35,256 bases of DNA from Desulfobacterales bacterium (lineage in GTDB: Bacteria; Desulfobacterota; Desulfobacteria; Desulfobacterales; C00003060): positions 1-35,256 of the forward strand of contig JAUWXF010000021.1 of NCBI GenBank assembly GCA_030616475.1, given 5' to 3'. This document shows positions 26,740-35,121 of this stretch, in pieces. The translations under genes and the position numbers were made by a program. Numbering within the stretch: the first letter of the stretch is position 1; the number at the start of each line of letters is the position of its first letter. Under the pieces are notes generated by a model, which worked only from the letters and a program-made list of their open reading frames with translations, did no database searches and was not told the origin of the DNA.

Positions 26740-27552
26740 TTATAAAATCGTGTGAATCATTTCAGCCCATCCCCTTGGACCGGCTTTATCTGAACAGATA
26801 ATGGGTTCGATTCCCTGGATGTGTTCCCATTCTCCCGTCTTTTTCCTGATTACAATGGGCATGTCCACATGTCTGAACATGGGGATATCATTGGCGCTGT
26901 CTCCCAGTCCGGCAGTCCAGATTCTCTTGTCTGGGTACGTATTAGCATAGACCTTTCGTAGAACCTGGACCGCCGTTCCCTTGTCGTTTCGTCCAATCAT
27001 ATGGTAAAGACGCCCTCCTCGGGTGATCCTTAGCCCCTTTTTTTGTAAGAGGTTTTCAAGGAGACGGAATTTAGCCGACGTGTCAGAGAAGATGAAGGGT
27101 TCTGAATAGTCACGTCTTGCGGCCAATGAGGCCTCTTCAAGGGGAAGCCCTGTGCAAGCGGCAATCTCCTCAATGGTCATCTCGCTGAATCCCTTTATGA
27201 GAAAGTTCTTCTTTTTGATTTCTTTCCAAACAGTGCACAAATCAGCATAGGGCACACCCAACTCCACCACATGGTATGGCCCTTTTTCGACAAAGTTTAC
27301 ACCCCTTAAGTCGAAGGCACGACTTGGGATAAAAACAGCCCCACCGTTTTCTACGATGAACGGGTCGCTAAGGCCCATCCGCCTGCGATAGACCTCGATT
27401 TCAGCCCGCGTCTTGCTGCTGCAAATGATGACCGGGATAGACCTTGACCTGAGCTGGTCCAGGGCGGGCCGGGCTTCTTTGAAATCGTAAGTATCATGAT
27501 CGATCAGCGTGCCATCCAGATCGGTGAAAATGAGTATTTGTTTCATGGTCAA
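26740..27552 (-). CDS. Mannosyl-3-phosphoglycerate phosphatase-like HAD hydrolase
   Basis: QILIFTDLDGTLIDHDTYDFKEARPALDQLRSRSIPVIICSSKTRAEIEVYRRRMGLSDPFIVENGGAVFIP...GLGDSANDIPMFRHVDMPIVI. Confidence 0.88.
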   Translation of the reverse strand: MTMKQILIFTDLDGTLIDHDTYDFKEARPALDQLRSRSIPVIICSSKTRAEIEVYRRRMGLSDPFIVENGGAVFIPSRAFDLRGVNFVEKGPYHVVELGVPYADLCTVWKEIKKKNFLIKGFSEMTIEEIAACTGLPLEEASLAARRDYSEPFIFSDTSAKFRLLENLLQKKGLRITRGGRLYHMIGRNDKGTAVQVLRKVYANTYPDKRIWTAGLGDSANDIPMFRHVDMPIVIRKKTGEWEHIQGIEPIICSDKAGPRGWAEMIHTIL

Positions 27553-27617
27553 ACTTCGGATATGGTTGTATGAATGTAGAATTACCTTGATAGTATAGGA
27601 ATTTCCTTTTTTTTTGA

Positions 27618-27658
27618 GCGGCGAAGCCGCGTTACATAAAATCGCAAAGCGATTTTAT
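27618..27658. repeat. Tandem perfect hairpins in a divergent promoter region
   Basis: GCGGC-gaa-GCCGC and ATAAAATCGC-aaa-GCGATTTTAT. Confidence 0.7.
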
Positions 27659-27782
27659 AACTTGATGGTTGCCGCTTGTCAAGTTGACGTAGTTCAGGAT
27701 GTGTAGTATAAATCGAATTTAAGGGTAAGGGCTTTGCTCTAATCTGCTTCAGATTGGTTCAAGGTTACAAGGGGGTTCCGGC

Positions 27783-29000
27783 ATGCACATAGAGGAGAAT
27801 CCAAACGACGTACGGGCTGCCGACTTGGTTGTGGGAATTCCGTCGTACAATGAGGCAAAGCTGATTTCTTATCCTACGCAGATGGCAAGCGAAGGCCTCA
27901 TTAAGTATTTTGGGGACAAAAACAGCGTTATTATTAACTGTGACAATAACTCCCCGGATGGCACCCGCGACGCCTTCATGAATACTCCCACCGAAGTTCC
28001 TAAGATATACCTGTCAACGCCGCCGGGCGTGAAAGGGAAAGGAAACAACCTCAGGAACCTTTTCAAGAAGAGTTGCGATTTAGGTGCACAAGCTGTCCTT
28101 GTGGTGGACGCAGATCTCAAGAGCATAACACCACGGTGGATAAAGAATCTGGGAGAACCACTTTTTGAAGACTTTGGATTTGTAGCACCCCTCTATGTTC
28201 GGCATAAGTATGATGGGACCATTACCAACAACATTGCCTATCCGATGACACGTTCCGTTTACGGCCGCAGGGTTCGTCAACCGATTGGGGGGGACTTCGG
28301 CTTTTCAGGCGAACTGGCCGAAATCTATTTGAAGCAAGGGAATTGGACACCGGCCGTGGTTGAATTTGGCATTGATATTTGGATGACCACCACGGCCATG
28401 TGTCACGACATACCAATTTGCCAGTCTTTCATGGGAAGGCCTAAGATCCATAAACCAAAAGACCCTGGAGAATCCCTGGGTCCCATGTTTTTGCAGGTAG
28501 TGGGAACCATCTTTGATATTATGACAAAAAAGGTTGCTTTCTGGAAAGAGGTCCGGTGGAGTAAGCCAACAGCGATTTTCGGTTTTGGACTTGGGGAGAT
28601 GGAAATGCCCCCGCCGGTCGATGTAAATCTGGAAAGACTCTATGATAAATTTCAGGCAGGCTTTGCAAGCCATGATGCCCTCTGGGAGGGGATCCTTTCC
28701 ACGAATGTTTACAAGAAAATTTCGGAAGTAAAAACATTGAGTTTTGCGGACTTTGAGTTTCCGGCCAATCTGTGGGCCGAGACATTGATTGACTTTGCGG
28801 TCGCCTACAAAAAGGGTGCGTATGACAGAGAAAGGATCATGGAAAGTTTAATCCCGCTCTATTACGGCCGCACGTGTTCTTTTGTGATTGAACTGGAGCC
28901 GATGACCATTCAGCAGGCCGAGGAATTGATAGAAGATCAGTGCATTGTTTTTGAACGGAGCAAGCCTTATCTGCTTAGAAAATGGTTTGACACGGAGTGA
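27783..29000 (+). CDS. Glycosyltransferase, mannosylglycerate-synthase-like
   Basis: ADLVVGIPSYNEAKLI...VIINCDNNSPDGTRDAF...PGVKGKGNNLRNLF...AVLVVDADLKSITPRWI...RQPIGGDFGFSGELA...FGIDIWMTTTAM. Confidence 0.8.
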   Translation: MHIEENPNDVRAADLVVGIPSYNEAKLISYPTQMASEGLIKYFGDKNSVIINCDNNSPDGTRDAFMNTPTEVPKIYLSTPPGVKGKGNNLRNLFKKSCDLGAQAVLVVDADLKSITPRWIKNLGEPLFEDFGFVAPLYVRHKYDGTITNNIAYPMTRSVYGRRVRQPIGGDFGFSGELAEIYLKQGNWTPAVVEFGIDIWMTTTAMCHDIPICQSFMGRPKIHKPKDPGESLGPMFLQVVGTIFDIMTKKVAFWKEVRWSKPTAIFGFGLGEMEMPPPVDVNLERLYDKFQAGFASHDALWEGILSTNVYKKISEVKTLSFADFEFPANLWAETLIDFAVAYKKGAYDRERIMESLIPLYYGRTCSFVIELEPMTIQQAEELIEDQCIVFERSKPYLLRKWFDTE

Positions 29001-29036
29001 AGCTTTGCGCTCATAGACAGCAAATGGGGGGCTCTC

Positions 29037-29417
29037 ATGCATAAAATTCTTATCGTTGACGACGAAGACGTCATCCGTATGCTCTATGGCGAGGAATTGG
29101 AGGATGAAGGGTATAACGTGATCACCACAGGGAGTGGTCACGGCCTGGTCGGATTGGTTGAGCGGGAAAGACCAGACCTGGTTATCCTGGATATTAAGAT
29201 GGCCGAACATGACGGGTTAGACTTGCTACAGGATATCCGGAGGGAATTCTATAACATCCCAGTCATTCTCTGTTCGGCCTACTCTTCCTATAAAGGCGAC
29301 CTCAAGGCGATTGCAGCCGATTACTACGTGGTCAAGAGTGCAGATCTGAGCGAGCTGAAGCAAAAAATCAAAATGGCATTAGAGGGACACGTCCCTCTCC
29401 AGTCCACCCAGGAGTGA
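29037..29417 (+). CDS. Response regulator receiver-only protein
   Basis: KILIVDDEDVIRMLYGEELEDEGYNVITTGSG...RPDLVILDIKMAEHDGLDLLQDIR; no output domain. Confidence 0.93.
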   Translation: MHKILIVDDEDVIRMLYGEELEDEGYNVITTGSGHGLVGLVERERPDLVILDIKMAEHDGLDLLQDIRREFYNIPVILCSAYSSYKGDLKAIAADYYVVKSADLSELKQKIKMALEGHVPLQSTQE

Positions 29418-30250
29418 GAGTGGGCATAGAGATCCGCTATGCTGCTGTGCTGGGTCTCATCCAGGGTTTGACCGAGTTCTTGCCTGTCAGCAGCTCCGGA
29501 CATTTGGTGCTCTGTCAAAACCTTTTTGGTTTAAAAGAACCGGAAATCTTTTTCGATGTCTCGCTTCATGTGGGTACTTTGGTAGCCATATGTGTGTTCT
29601 TCTTCAAAGACCTCAGGGAGATTGCCACCACACTTTTTTCGGTTTCTACTTGGTCTGTCAGGGAAGATAGTCTTTGGGAGAGCCTTTGCCAAAAGCCAGA
29701 GATGAGGTTGCTCGGCCTTATCCTTGTGGGGACGGTGCCAACCGCTTTCCTGGGCTTATTATTTCGGCCCATGGCTGCAAAGGTCTTTTCATCGGTCCAG
29801 ATCGTGGGGATCATGCTTCTTGTCACAGGGCTGTTGTTGTGGCTGACCCGGGGGCTTAAACGAGAGGGACGCAATGCGGCCCGGCTCACGGTTTGGGATG
29901 CCCTGTTCATAGGCATAATCCAGGGGGTGGCTATTTTGCCGGGGATCTCTCGTTCCGGAGCCACCATTGCCATGGGTTTGTTCAGGGGTCTAAGTCGAGA
30001 GACTTCTGCCAGATATTCCTTCCTTCTCTCTATTCCGGCCATCATAGGGGCCATGGCTCTGGAATTGGGCGAGGCCCTGGTCTCGGGCTTTCCACCCGCA
30101 GGGGTTGTACTGTTAGGGGCCTTTATTGCTGCGGCTGCGGGGTATGGTGCCCTGAGGGTCCTGATACACCTTGTGAAAAAAGGAAACCTTCATGTCTTTG
30201 CTCCCTACTGCTGGCTTTTGGGGGTGCTGGCCATTATCCGGTCGTTTTGA
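29414..30250 (+). CDS. uppP: Undecaprenyl-diphosphatase
   Basis: AAVLGLIQGLTEFLPVSSSGHLVLCQNLFGLKEPEIFFDVSLHVGTLVAI...GIIQGVAILPGISRSGATIAMGLFRGLSRETSARYSFLLSIPAI. Confidence 0.96.
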   Translation: MRVGIEIRYAAVLGLIQGLTEFLPVSSSGHLVLCQNLFGLKEPEIFFDVSLHVGTLVAICVFFFKDLREIATTLFSVSTWSVREDSLWESLCQKPEMRLLGLILVGTVPTAFLGLLFRPMAAKVFSSVQIVGIMLLVTGLLLWLTRGLKREGRNAARLTVWDALFIGIIQGVAILPGISRSGATIAMGLFRGLSRETSARYSFLLSIPAIIGAMALELGEALVSGFPPAGVVLLGAFIAAAAGYGALRVLIHLVKKGNLHVFAPYCWLLGVLAIIRSF

Positions 30251-30280
30251 GACCTGATGGGAATCGTGAATCGTGAAAGG

Positions 30281-30481
30281 AAGTGAACTAAAGTGCCTAA
30301 AGTGTCTAAAGTGAGCTAAAGTTGAGGACTTAAAAAAACTTTTTTTGTAAAGATTGGTCTTGTTCCTTCCCGCCTGCCAACGCCACGCAGAATGCACGAT
30401 CAAGGTGCCAGCATTGTTTGGCAATGGCGGGCAGGTAACTTTAGGCATTTTAGGCACTTTAGTTCACTTTAGCTCACTTTC
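30281..30481 (+). repeat. Family G hairpin (CTAAAGTG words) with palindrome H nested inside
   Basis: aagtgaactaaagtgcctaaagtgtctaaagtgagctaaagtt ... aactttaggcattttaggcactttagttcactttagctcacttt. Confidence 0.88.
30369..30435 (+). repeat. 66/67-bp GC-rich palindrome H, copy 4
   Basis: cccgcctgccaacgcc...ttggcaatggcgggcagg. Confidence 0.88.
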
Positions 30482-30530
30482 ATCTATAACTAACGAATGA
30501 CCAATGACCAATGACTGACCTGGAGGTGCT

Positions 30531-31883
30531 ATGAATCCTGAAATCTTTAGAGAATATGACATCAGAGGGGTTGTGGACAAGGATATAACCGAGCAGGATG
30601 TGGTTTTGATCGGTAAGGGGTTTGGCACCTACCTGCGGGGCAAAAACCGTTGTAAAGTCACCGTGGGTAGGGACTGCCGGTTGAGTTCTGACAAGTATCG
30701 AGACCTGGTGATCGAAGGGCTCCTTGCCACGGGCTGCGATGTGGTGGATATCGGTGTCTGTCCCACGCCAGTTTTTTACTTTTCGATCAGGCAGTTAAAA
30801 AAAGAAGGCGGCATCATGGTAACGGCGAGCCACAACCCCCCGGAGTACAACGGATTCAAGCTGTGCAGCGGTTATGACACTATTTTTGGCGAGCAGATAC
30901 AGAAGCTGCGGCAGATCATTGAGGGCGGAACCTTTGCTAATGGGAGTGGAACAGCGGAGACCGCTGATGTAGTAACGCCATACAAGGAGTTCCTTCAGGA
31001 AAATATCAAGCTTGCCAGACCCTTGAGGGTAGGGATCGACGCGGGAAACGGGACTGCTGGTGTGGTGGCGGTGCCGATCATACGGAACTTGGGCTGCGAG
31101 GTCTTCGACCTTTATTGCGACATGGATGGAGATTTTCCCAATCATGAACCGGATCCCACGGTGGCAAAGAATATGCAGGATCTGATCGGCTTGGTGCGGG
31201 AAAAAGGGCTTGATGTTGGGATCGGCTATGACGGTGACGGAGATCGAATCGGCATCATTGACGAGAAAGGCGATATCATATGGGGCGACCAATTGATGAT
31301 CATGTACGCAAGGGAGATCCTTTCACGAAAACCCGGTGCCACATTTATTTCAGAGGTTAAGTGTTCCCAGACCCTGTATAATGACATAGAAAAACACGGT
31401 GGCCGCGCAATTATGTGGAAGACAGGGCACTCGCTGATCAAGCAGAAGATGAAAGAGGTCAAGGCCGACCTGGCAGGGGAGATGAGCGGGCATATGTTCT
31501 TTGCTGACCGATACTTTGGCTACGATGATGCCATCTACGCCTCTTGTCGTTTGTTGGAGATCTTAGCATCAACAGGAAAGAGTGTCACAGAACTGTTAAG
31601 TGATGTTCCAAGGACCTATGCCACCCCTGAGATCCGGGTACCCTGTCCGGATGACAGGAAGTTTCAGGTGGTAAGAGATGTCACCGAGTACTTCCGTCAG
31701 CAGTATGACATCATTGATATAGACGGGGTACGCATTCTCTTTGAAGATGGCTGGGGTCTGGTTAGGGCTTCCAATACCCAGCCGGCGTTAGTCCTGCGAT
31801 TTGAGGCACTTTCACAGACGCGGCTTTCTGAAATCCAATCCCTGGTGGAGTCGGTGCTGACTGATATCCGGGAGAGGTATTAG
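30531..31883 (+). CDS. Phosphomannomutase/phosphoglucomutase
   Basis: FREYDIRGVVDKDITEQDVVLIGKGFGTYLR...GGIMVTASHNPPEYNGFKLC...GIGYDGDGDRIGIIDEKGDIIWGDQLM. Confidence 0.96.
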   Translation: MNPEIFREYDIRGVVDKDITEQDVVLIGKGFGTYLRGKNRCKVTVGRDCRLSSDKYRDLVIEGLLATGCDVVDIGVCPTPVFYFSIRQLKKEGGIMVTASHNPPEYNGFKLCSGYDTIFGEQIQKLRQIIEGGTFANGSGTAETADVVTPYKEFLQENIKLARPLRVGIDAGNGTAGVVAVPIIRNLGCEVFDLYCDMDGDFPNHEPDPTVAKNMQDLIGLVREKGLDVGIGYDGDGDRIGIIDEKGDIIWGDQLMIMYAREILSRKPGATFISEVKCSQTLYNDIEKHGGRAIMWKTGHSLIKQKMKEVKADLAGEMSGHMFFADRYFGYDDAIYASCRLLEILASTGKSVTELLSDVPRTYATPEIRVPCPDDRKFQVVRDVTEYFRQQYDIIDIDGVRILFEDGWGLVRASNTQPALVLRFEALSQTRLSEIQSLVESVLTDIRERY

Positions 31884-31895
31884 ACAACGCTGTCC

Positions 31896-32504
31896 TTATG
31901 GGCGGAGTGACGAGTGTTCTGTTCCTTCAAGCAGCCGCTTGATATTGTCTGCATGGCGAACGAATATGAGCAGGGCCATGATAAAGGCACAGCCTGTTAT
32001 GGGTAGCGAGTGCGTAGCAAGCCATATAGCCCCGGGGAGAATAGCTGCCGCAGAAAGAGAACCTGCTGAGGAGTACCCCCAGCAGCACAGCACTAAGACA
32101 TAGACCAGTACGCAAGCCAGGAACGCAAAGGGTGAGATGACAAGGAAGCAACCAGCGGCAGTGGCCACCCCTTTGCCCCCCTTGAAGCCCAAGAATACAG
32201 GAAAGAGATGACCGGCAAAGGCCGAAAGGGCTACCAGGCAGACCAACACCTCCCCTTTCCAATCCGAAATTCCCAACCAGAAGATCCCCACCAGCACGGG
32301 GATGGCACCCTTGAAGAGGTCTCCCCCAAGAGTCATGAGCCCGAGCCTCTTTCCGGCTACCCGAAACACATTGTATGCCCCTATGTTTTTGCTGCCGGCG
32401 GCCCTCAAATCCACATCGCAAAAGATGCGAGTCAAGATCACACCGCAGGGCACAGAACCCAGAAGATAGGCAAATGGCAGCAAGAGAATGGCCTTGCGGA
32501 TCAT
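31896..32504 (-). CDS. plsY: Acyl-phosphate glycerol-3-phosphate acyltransferase PlsY
   Basis: AYLLGSVPCGVILTRIF...DLRAAGSKNIGAYNVFRVAGKRLGLMTLGGDLFKGAIPVLV...FAGHLFPVFLGFKGGKGVATAAG. Confidence 0.96.
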   Translation of the reverse strand: MIRKAILLLPFAYLLGSVPCGVILTRIFCDVDLRAAGSKNIGAYNVFRVAGKRLGLMTLGGDLFKGAIPVLVGIFWLGISDWKGEVLVCLVALSAFAGHLFPVFLGFKGGKGVATAAGCFLVISPFAFLACVLVYVLVLCCWGYSSAGSLSAAAILPGAIWLATHSLPITGCAFIMALLIFVRHADNIKRLLEGTEHSSLRP

Positions 32505-32531
32505 AGTGGTTAATGGATAGCTAATTAGTCC

Positions 32532-32562
32532 TTGACCGAAAACCTCTGGTTTTTTCGGTCAA
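32532..32562. repeat. Hairpin TTGACCGAAAACC-tct-GGTTTTTTCGGTCAA
   Basis: Near-perfect inverted repeat between plsY start and A6. Confidence 0.7.
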
Positions 32563-32739
32563 AAATTCGAAATCCGAAGCACGAAATCCGAAACAATGAC
32601 AGAAACAGAAATGCTCCAATGACAAAAACATGGCATTTTCAATGTATTAGTTTTGGTCATTTTGTCATTCGGTATTCGAATTTGTTTGCGGCGTGCGCCT
32701 TGAGAAGAGTACGGATTTCGGATTTCGATATTCGGATTT
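32562..32739 (+). repeat. Family A element A6
   Basis: aattcgaaatccgaagcacgaaatccgaaac...tttggtcattttgtcattcggtattcgaatttgtttgcggcgtgcgccttgagaagagtacggatttcggatttcgatattcgg. Confidence 0.83.
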
Positions 32740-32767
32740 TGCCTGAATATGACTTTTCGTTCAGGCA
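32740..32767 (-). terminator. Hairpin abutting the bamD stop codon
   Basis: TGCCTGAA-tatgacttttcg-TTCAGGCA; no strong U-tract, so terminator function is uncertain. Confidence 0.45.
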
Positions 32768-33442
32768 CTAATTACTACCATGGACAGCGTTGTCGATCCG
32801 GTCCTGACACAGGGGAATGTACTCAAGGGCCTTGCGATGAACCCCAAGGTCCGGGTAAGACCTGAGCACCGTTTTGAAACGTTCCAGGGCGGCTTTGTAG
32901 TGCTTGGTTTTATAATAGAACATGCCTACATAGAACTCATGTTCAGCCAGGTTTCTGTTACAGACCTTCATGTATTTCTCGGCCTTCCTGGCATACGGGC
33001 TGTCGGGATAGGTGCGGATCAGCCTTTCAAAGGTCTGAAGTGTCTCCCGGGCCATGGTTTGATCTCTGTCGATGGTCTGGAGTCGATCAAAATAGCAGCG
33101 CCCTATCTGATAAACCACATAGGGCACGGCCTCGTTCTTGGGATGAAGGTTTTCGAATTCCTCATAGGCAAAAATGGCTTCCTCGTACTCCTTGCAGTAG
33201 TAGTGGGCATCCCCAAGCTTGAGTTCGGCTAAAATGGAGTACCGGCTGAATGGGTACCAGTCCTTCAATTTTTCAAAAGATTCAATAGCCTTTCTATAGT
33301 CTTTGTCCCTTAATGCCTCTGTCCCCTCCTCGGCAAGCTCCCGGGCTGTCTTCTCCTCTTTGGCCTGAAACCAGGCACAACCCAACAGCTGCACCGATAG
33401 CCACACCACGATGGCAAAATAGACTACCTTTTTCAGATTCAC
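32768..33442 (-). CDS. bamD: Outer membrane protein assembly factor BamD
   Basis: Lipoprotein-like N-terminus VQLLGCAWFQAKEEKTARELAEEGTEALRDKDYRKAIESFEKLKDWYPFSRYSILAELKLGDAHYYCKEYEEAIFAYEEFENLHPKNEAVPYVVYQIGRCYF; TPR repeats. Confidence 0.93.
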   Translation of the reverse strand: MNLKKVVYFAIVVWLSVQLLGCAWFQAKEEKTARELAEEGTEALRDKDYRKAIESFEKLKDWYPFSRYSILAELKLGDAHYYCKEYEEAIFAYEEFENLHPKNEAVPYVVYQIGRCYFDRLQTIDRDQTMARETLQTFERLIRTYPDSPYARKAEKYMKVCNRNLAEHEFYVGMFYYKTKHYKAALERFKTVLRSYPDLGVHRKALEYIPLCQDRIDNAVHGSN

Positions 33443-33463
33443 AAAAGTATCCTTAGTTCTAGA

Positions 33464-33735
33464 ATTCGTGTTTTTTCTGGCAGAAAATAAATCCGAATAT
33501 CGAATATCGAAATCCCTGGCCCAGACCTGGACTACGTGGGCACCAAAACCATCTGGGCATGTCGCGCCAGGGCAGGCCGAAACAAATTCAAAACTCGAAT
33601 TTCCAAATGTTCAAAACAGCGCGGTTTCTTGTGGAATACGATTTCTTATGTTTCGGTCATTTGAGCTTTAGAGATTCGGTCATTGTTTCGAATTTCGATA
33701 TTCGAATTTCGTATTTTCCGGCTTGTCCGGGCTAT
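33464..33735 (+). repeat. Family A element A7 with a different nested hairpin (33514-33576)
   Basis: attcgtgttttttctggcagaaaataaatccgaatatcg...cctggcccaga...tctgggcatgtcgcgccagg...ccgaaacaaattc...ccggcttgtccgggctat. Confidence 0.85.
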
Positions 33736-34643
33736 GACTCGGCAAGTTTCTTTGCGTATTCTGCGGCCTCAATCCCTGCCACACACCCTTCGCCCACGGC
33801 CTTGGCTATTTGCCATGGCTGGCCGGTAATATCTCCAGCAGCATACAGACCACGGATGTTGGTTTCCTGTTTCTTGTTGGTTTCTACAAAGCTAACGGTT
33901 TCTTGATAAAAGACGACCCCCAGGTTGGCCGCCAGCTCCAGGGCACCCTTTGCCCCAAGCTCAACAAAGATACCGTTCACCTTCAGGGTCTCACTGTTTT
34001 TCAACAACACCCCTTCTACCTCGTTTGTTCCAATGACTTCCTTAACCCAGGTATCTTGTATGACCCTAACGTGGCTGTTTTTCAGTTGTTCGTAAAGCGT
34101 GTCGGTGATCGTAAGTTTCCGGCAGATCAGGTACACGGTCCTGGCGTACGACAAGAGGGTCAGGGCACCGGTTGCGGCCGCGCTTTCGTTGCCCACTACT
34201 GCCACGTCCAGGCCCCTGTAAAAATTCGCATCGCAATCCACGCAATAGCTCACACCACGACCTACAAGCTTCTTTTCTCCTTTGACGCGGAGCTTTTTTC
34301 GGGCAACTCCTATAGAAAGGATAAGGGTCCTGGAGGCAAATGTCGCACCACTTTCTGTAGTGAGACTAAAAAGATTGTTTTCATTCTTCGTTTCGATGAT
34401 ATCCTCTTCCAGGAATACTGCGTCAAAGCTTTCAGCCTGCTTCCTGCCGCCTTCAAGCATCTCCTTTCCCGAAATGAGCTTTTCAGAGCAGCAGAAATTA
34501 GCTATGTGGGCCTTGTAAAGACCGCTGTTGCGTGGTTTTCCAAAGACGATAACCTTTGCCTTCTTGCCGGCAGCATGGATAGCCGCCTGAAGTCCGGCAG
34601 GTCCGCAGCCGATTATGGCAACATCGTATAAATCTTCAGGCAT
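33732..34643 (-). CDS. Thioredoxin reductase-like FAD-dependent NAD(P)-disulfide oxidoreductase
   Basis: DVAIIGCGPAGLQAAIHAAGKKAKVIVF...GVSYCVDCDANFYRGLDVAVVGNESAAATGALTLL...NIRGLYAAGDITGQPWQIAKAVGEGCVAGIEAAEY. Confidence 0.92.
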   Translation of the reverse strand: MPEDLYDVAIIGCGPAGLQAAIHAAGKKAKVIVFGKPRNSGLYKAHIANFCCSEKLISGKEMLEGGRKQAESFDAVFLEEDIIETKNENNLFSLTTESGATFASRTLILSIGVARKKLRVKGEKKLVGRGVSYCVDCDANFYRGLDVAVVGNESAAATGALTLLSYARTVYLICRKLTITDTLYEQLKNSHVRVIQDTWVKEVIGTNEVEGVLLKNSETLKVNGIFVELGAKGALELAANLGVVFYQETVSFVETNKKQETNIRGLYAAGDITGQPWQIAKAVGEGCVAGIEAAEYAKKLAES

Positions 34644-34970
34644 TTAAAGCGCCTTTTTCACCAATCCTTCGAGATGGGATTTTGGCACAGCACCAACGAT
34701 TTGGTCAACCACCTTACCGTCCTGGAACAGGATGAGGGTGGGAATAGCCCGAATGCTGTATTGGGTTGGGGTGTTGGGGCTGTTATCTACATTGCATCTG
34801 GCAAAAATGATGCTGTCGCCGTATGTCTCTTCCAATTCTTTCATAACTGGGCCAATAGCCTTGCAGGGGCCGCACCAGGGTGCCCAGAAATCCACTAAGG
34901 CAGGTTTGTCAGCCTTCAATATCTCTGACTCAAAGCTGTGGTCATCAACGTCAAAAACACCTTGTCCCAT
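34644..34970 (-). CDS. trxA: Thioredoxin
   Basis: PALVDFWAPWCGPCKAIGPVMKELEETYGDSIIFARCNVDNSPNTPTQYSIRAIPTLILFQDGKVVDQIVGAVPKSHLEGLVKKAL. Confidence 0.97.
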   Translation of the reverse strand: MGQGVFDVDDHSFESEILKADKPALVDFWAPWCGPCKAIGPVMKELEETYGDSIIFARCNVDNSPNTPTQYSIRAIPTLILFQDGKVVDQIVGAVPKSHLEGLVKKAL

Positions 34971-35121
34971 AGCTATACTCCTTTTCTAATGTTTGCTAAG
35001 CCGGCCAACGATTTTGTATCGATTCACTTATAAACATACTGTGCGGGGTTTGTCAACTCCAACCCAGAGCCCCGTCAAAGTAGATTCTAAGTTGTCAAAT
35101 TAGAAGGATTGCACAGACGCT

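Noticed and set aside
26806-26820. T-arm-like GGGTTCGATTCCC (similar motif at 19368-19380), suggesting a tRNA
   Set aside because: Both lie inside well-supported coding sequences and no cloverleaf context is visible.
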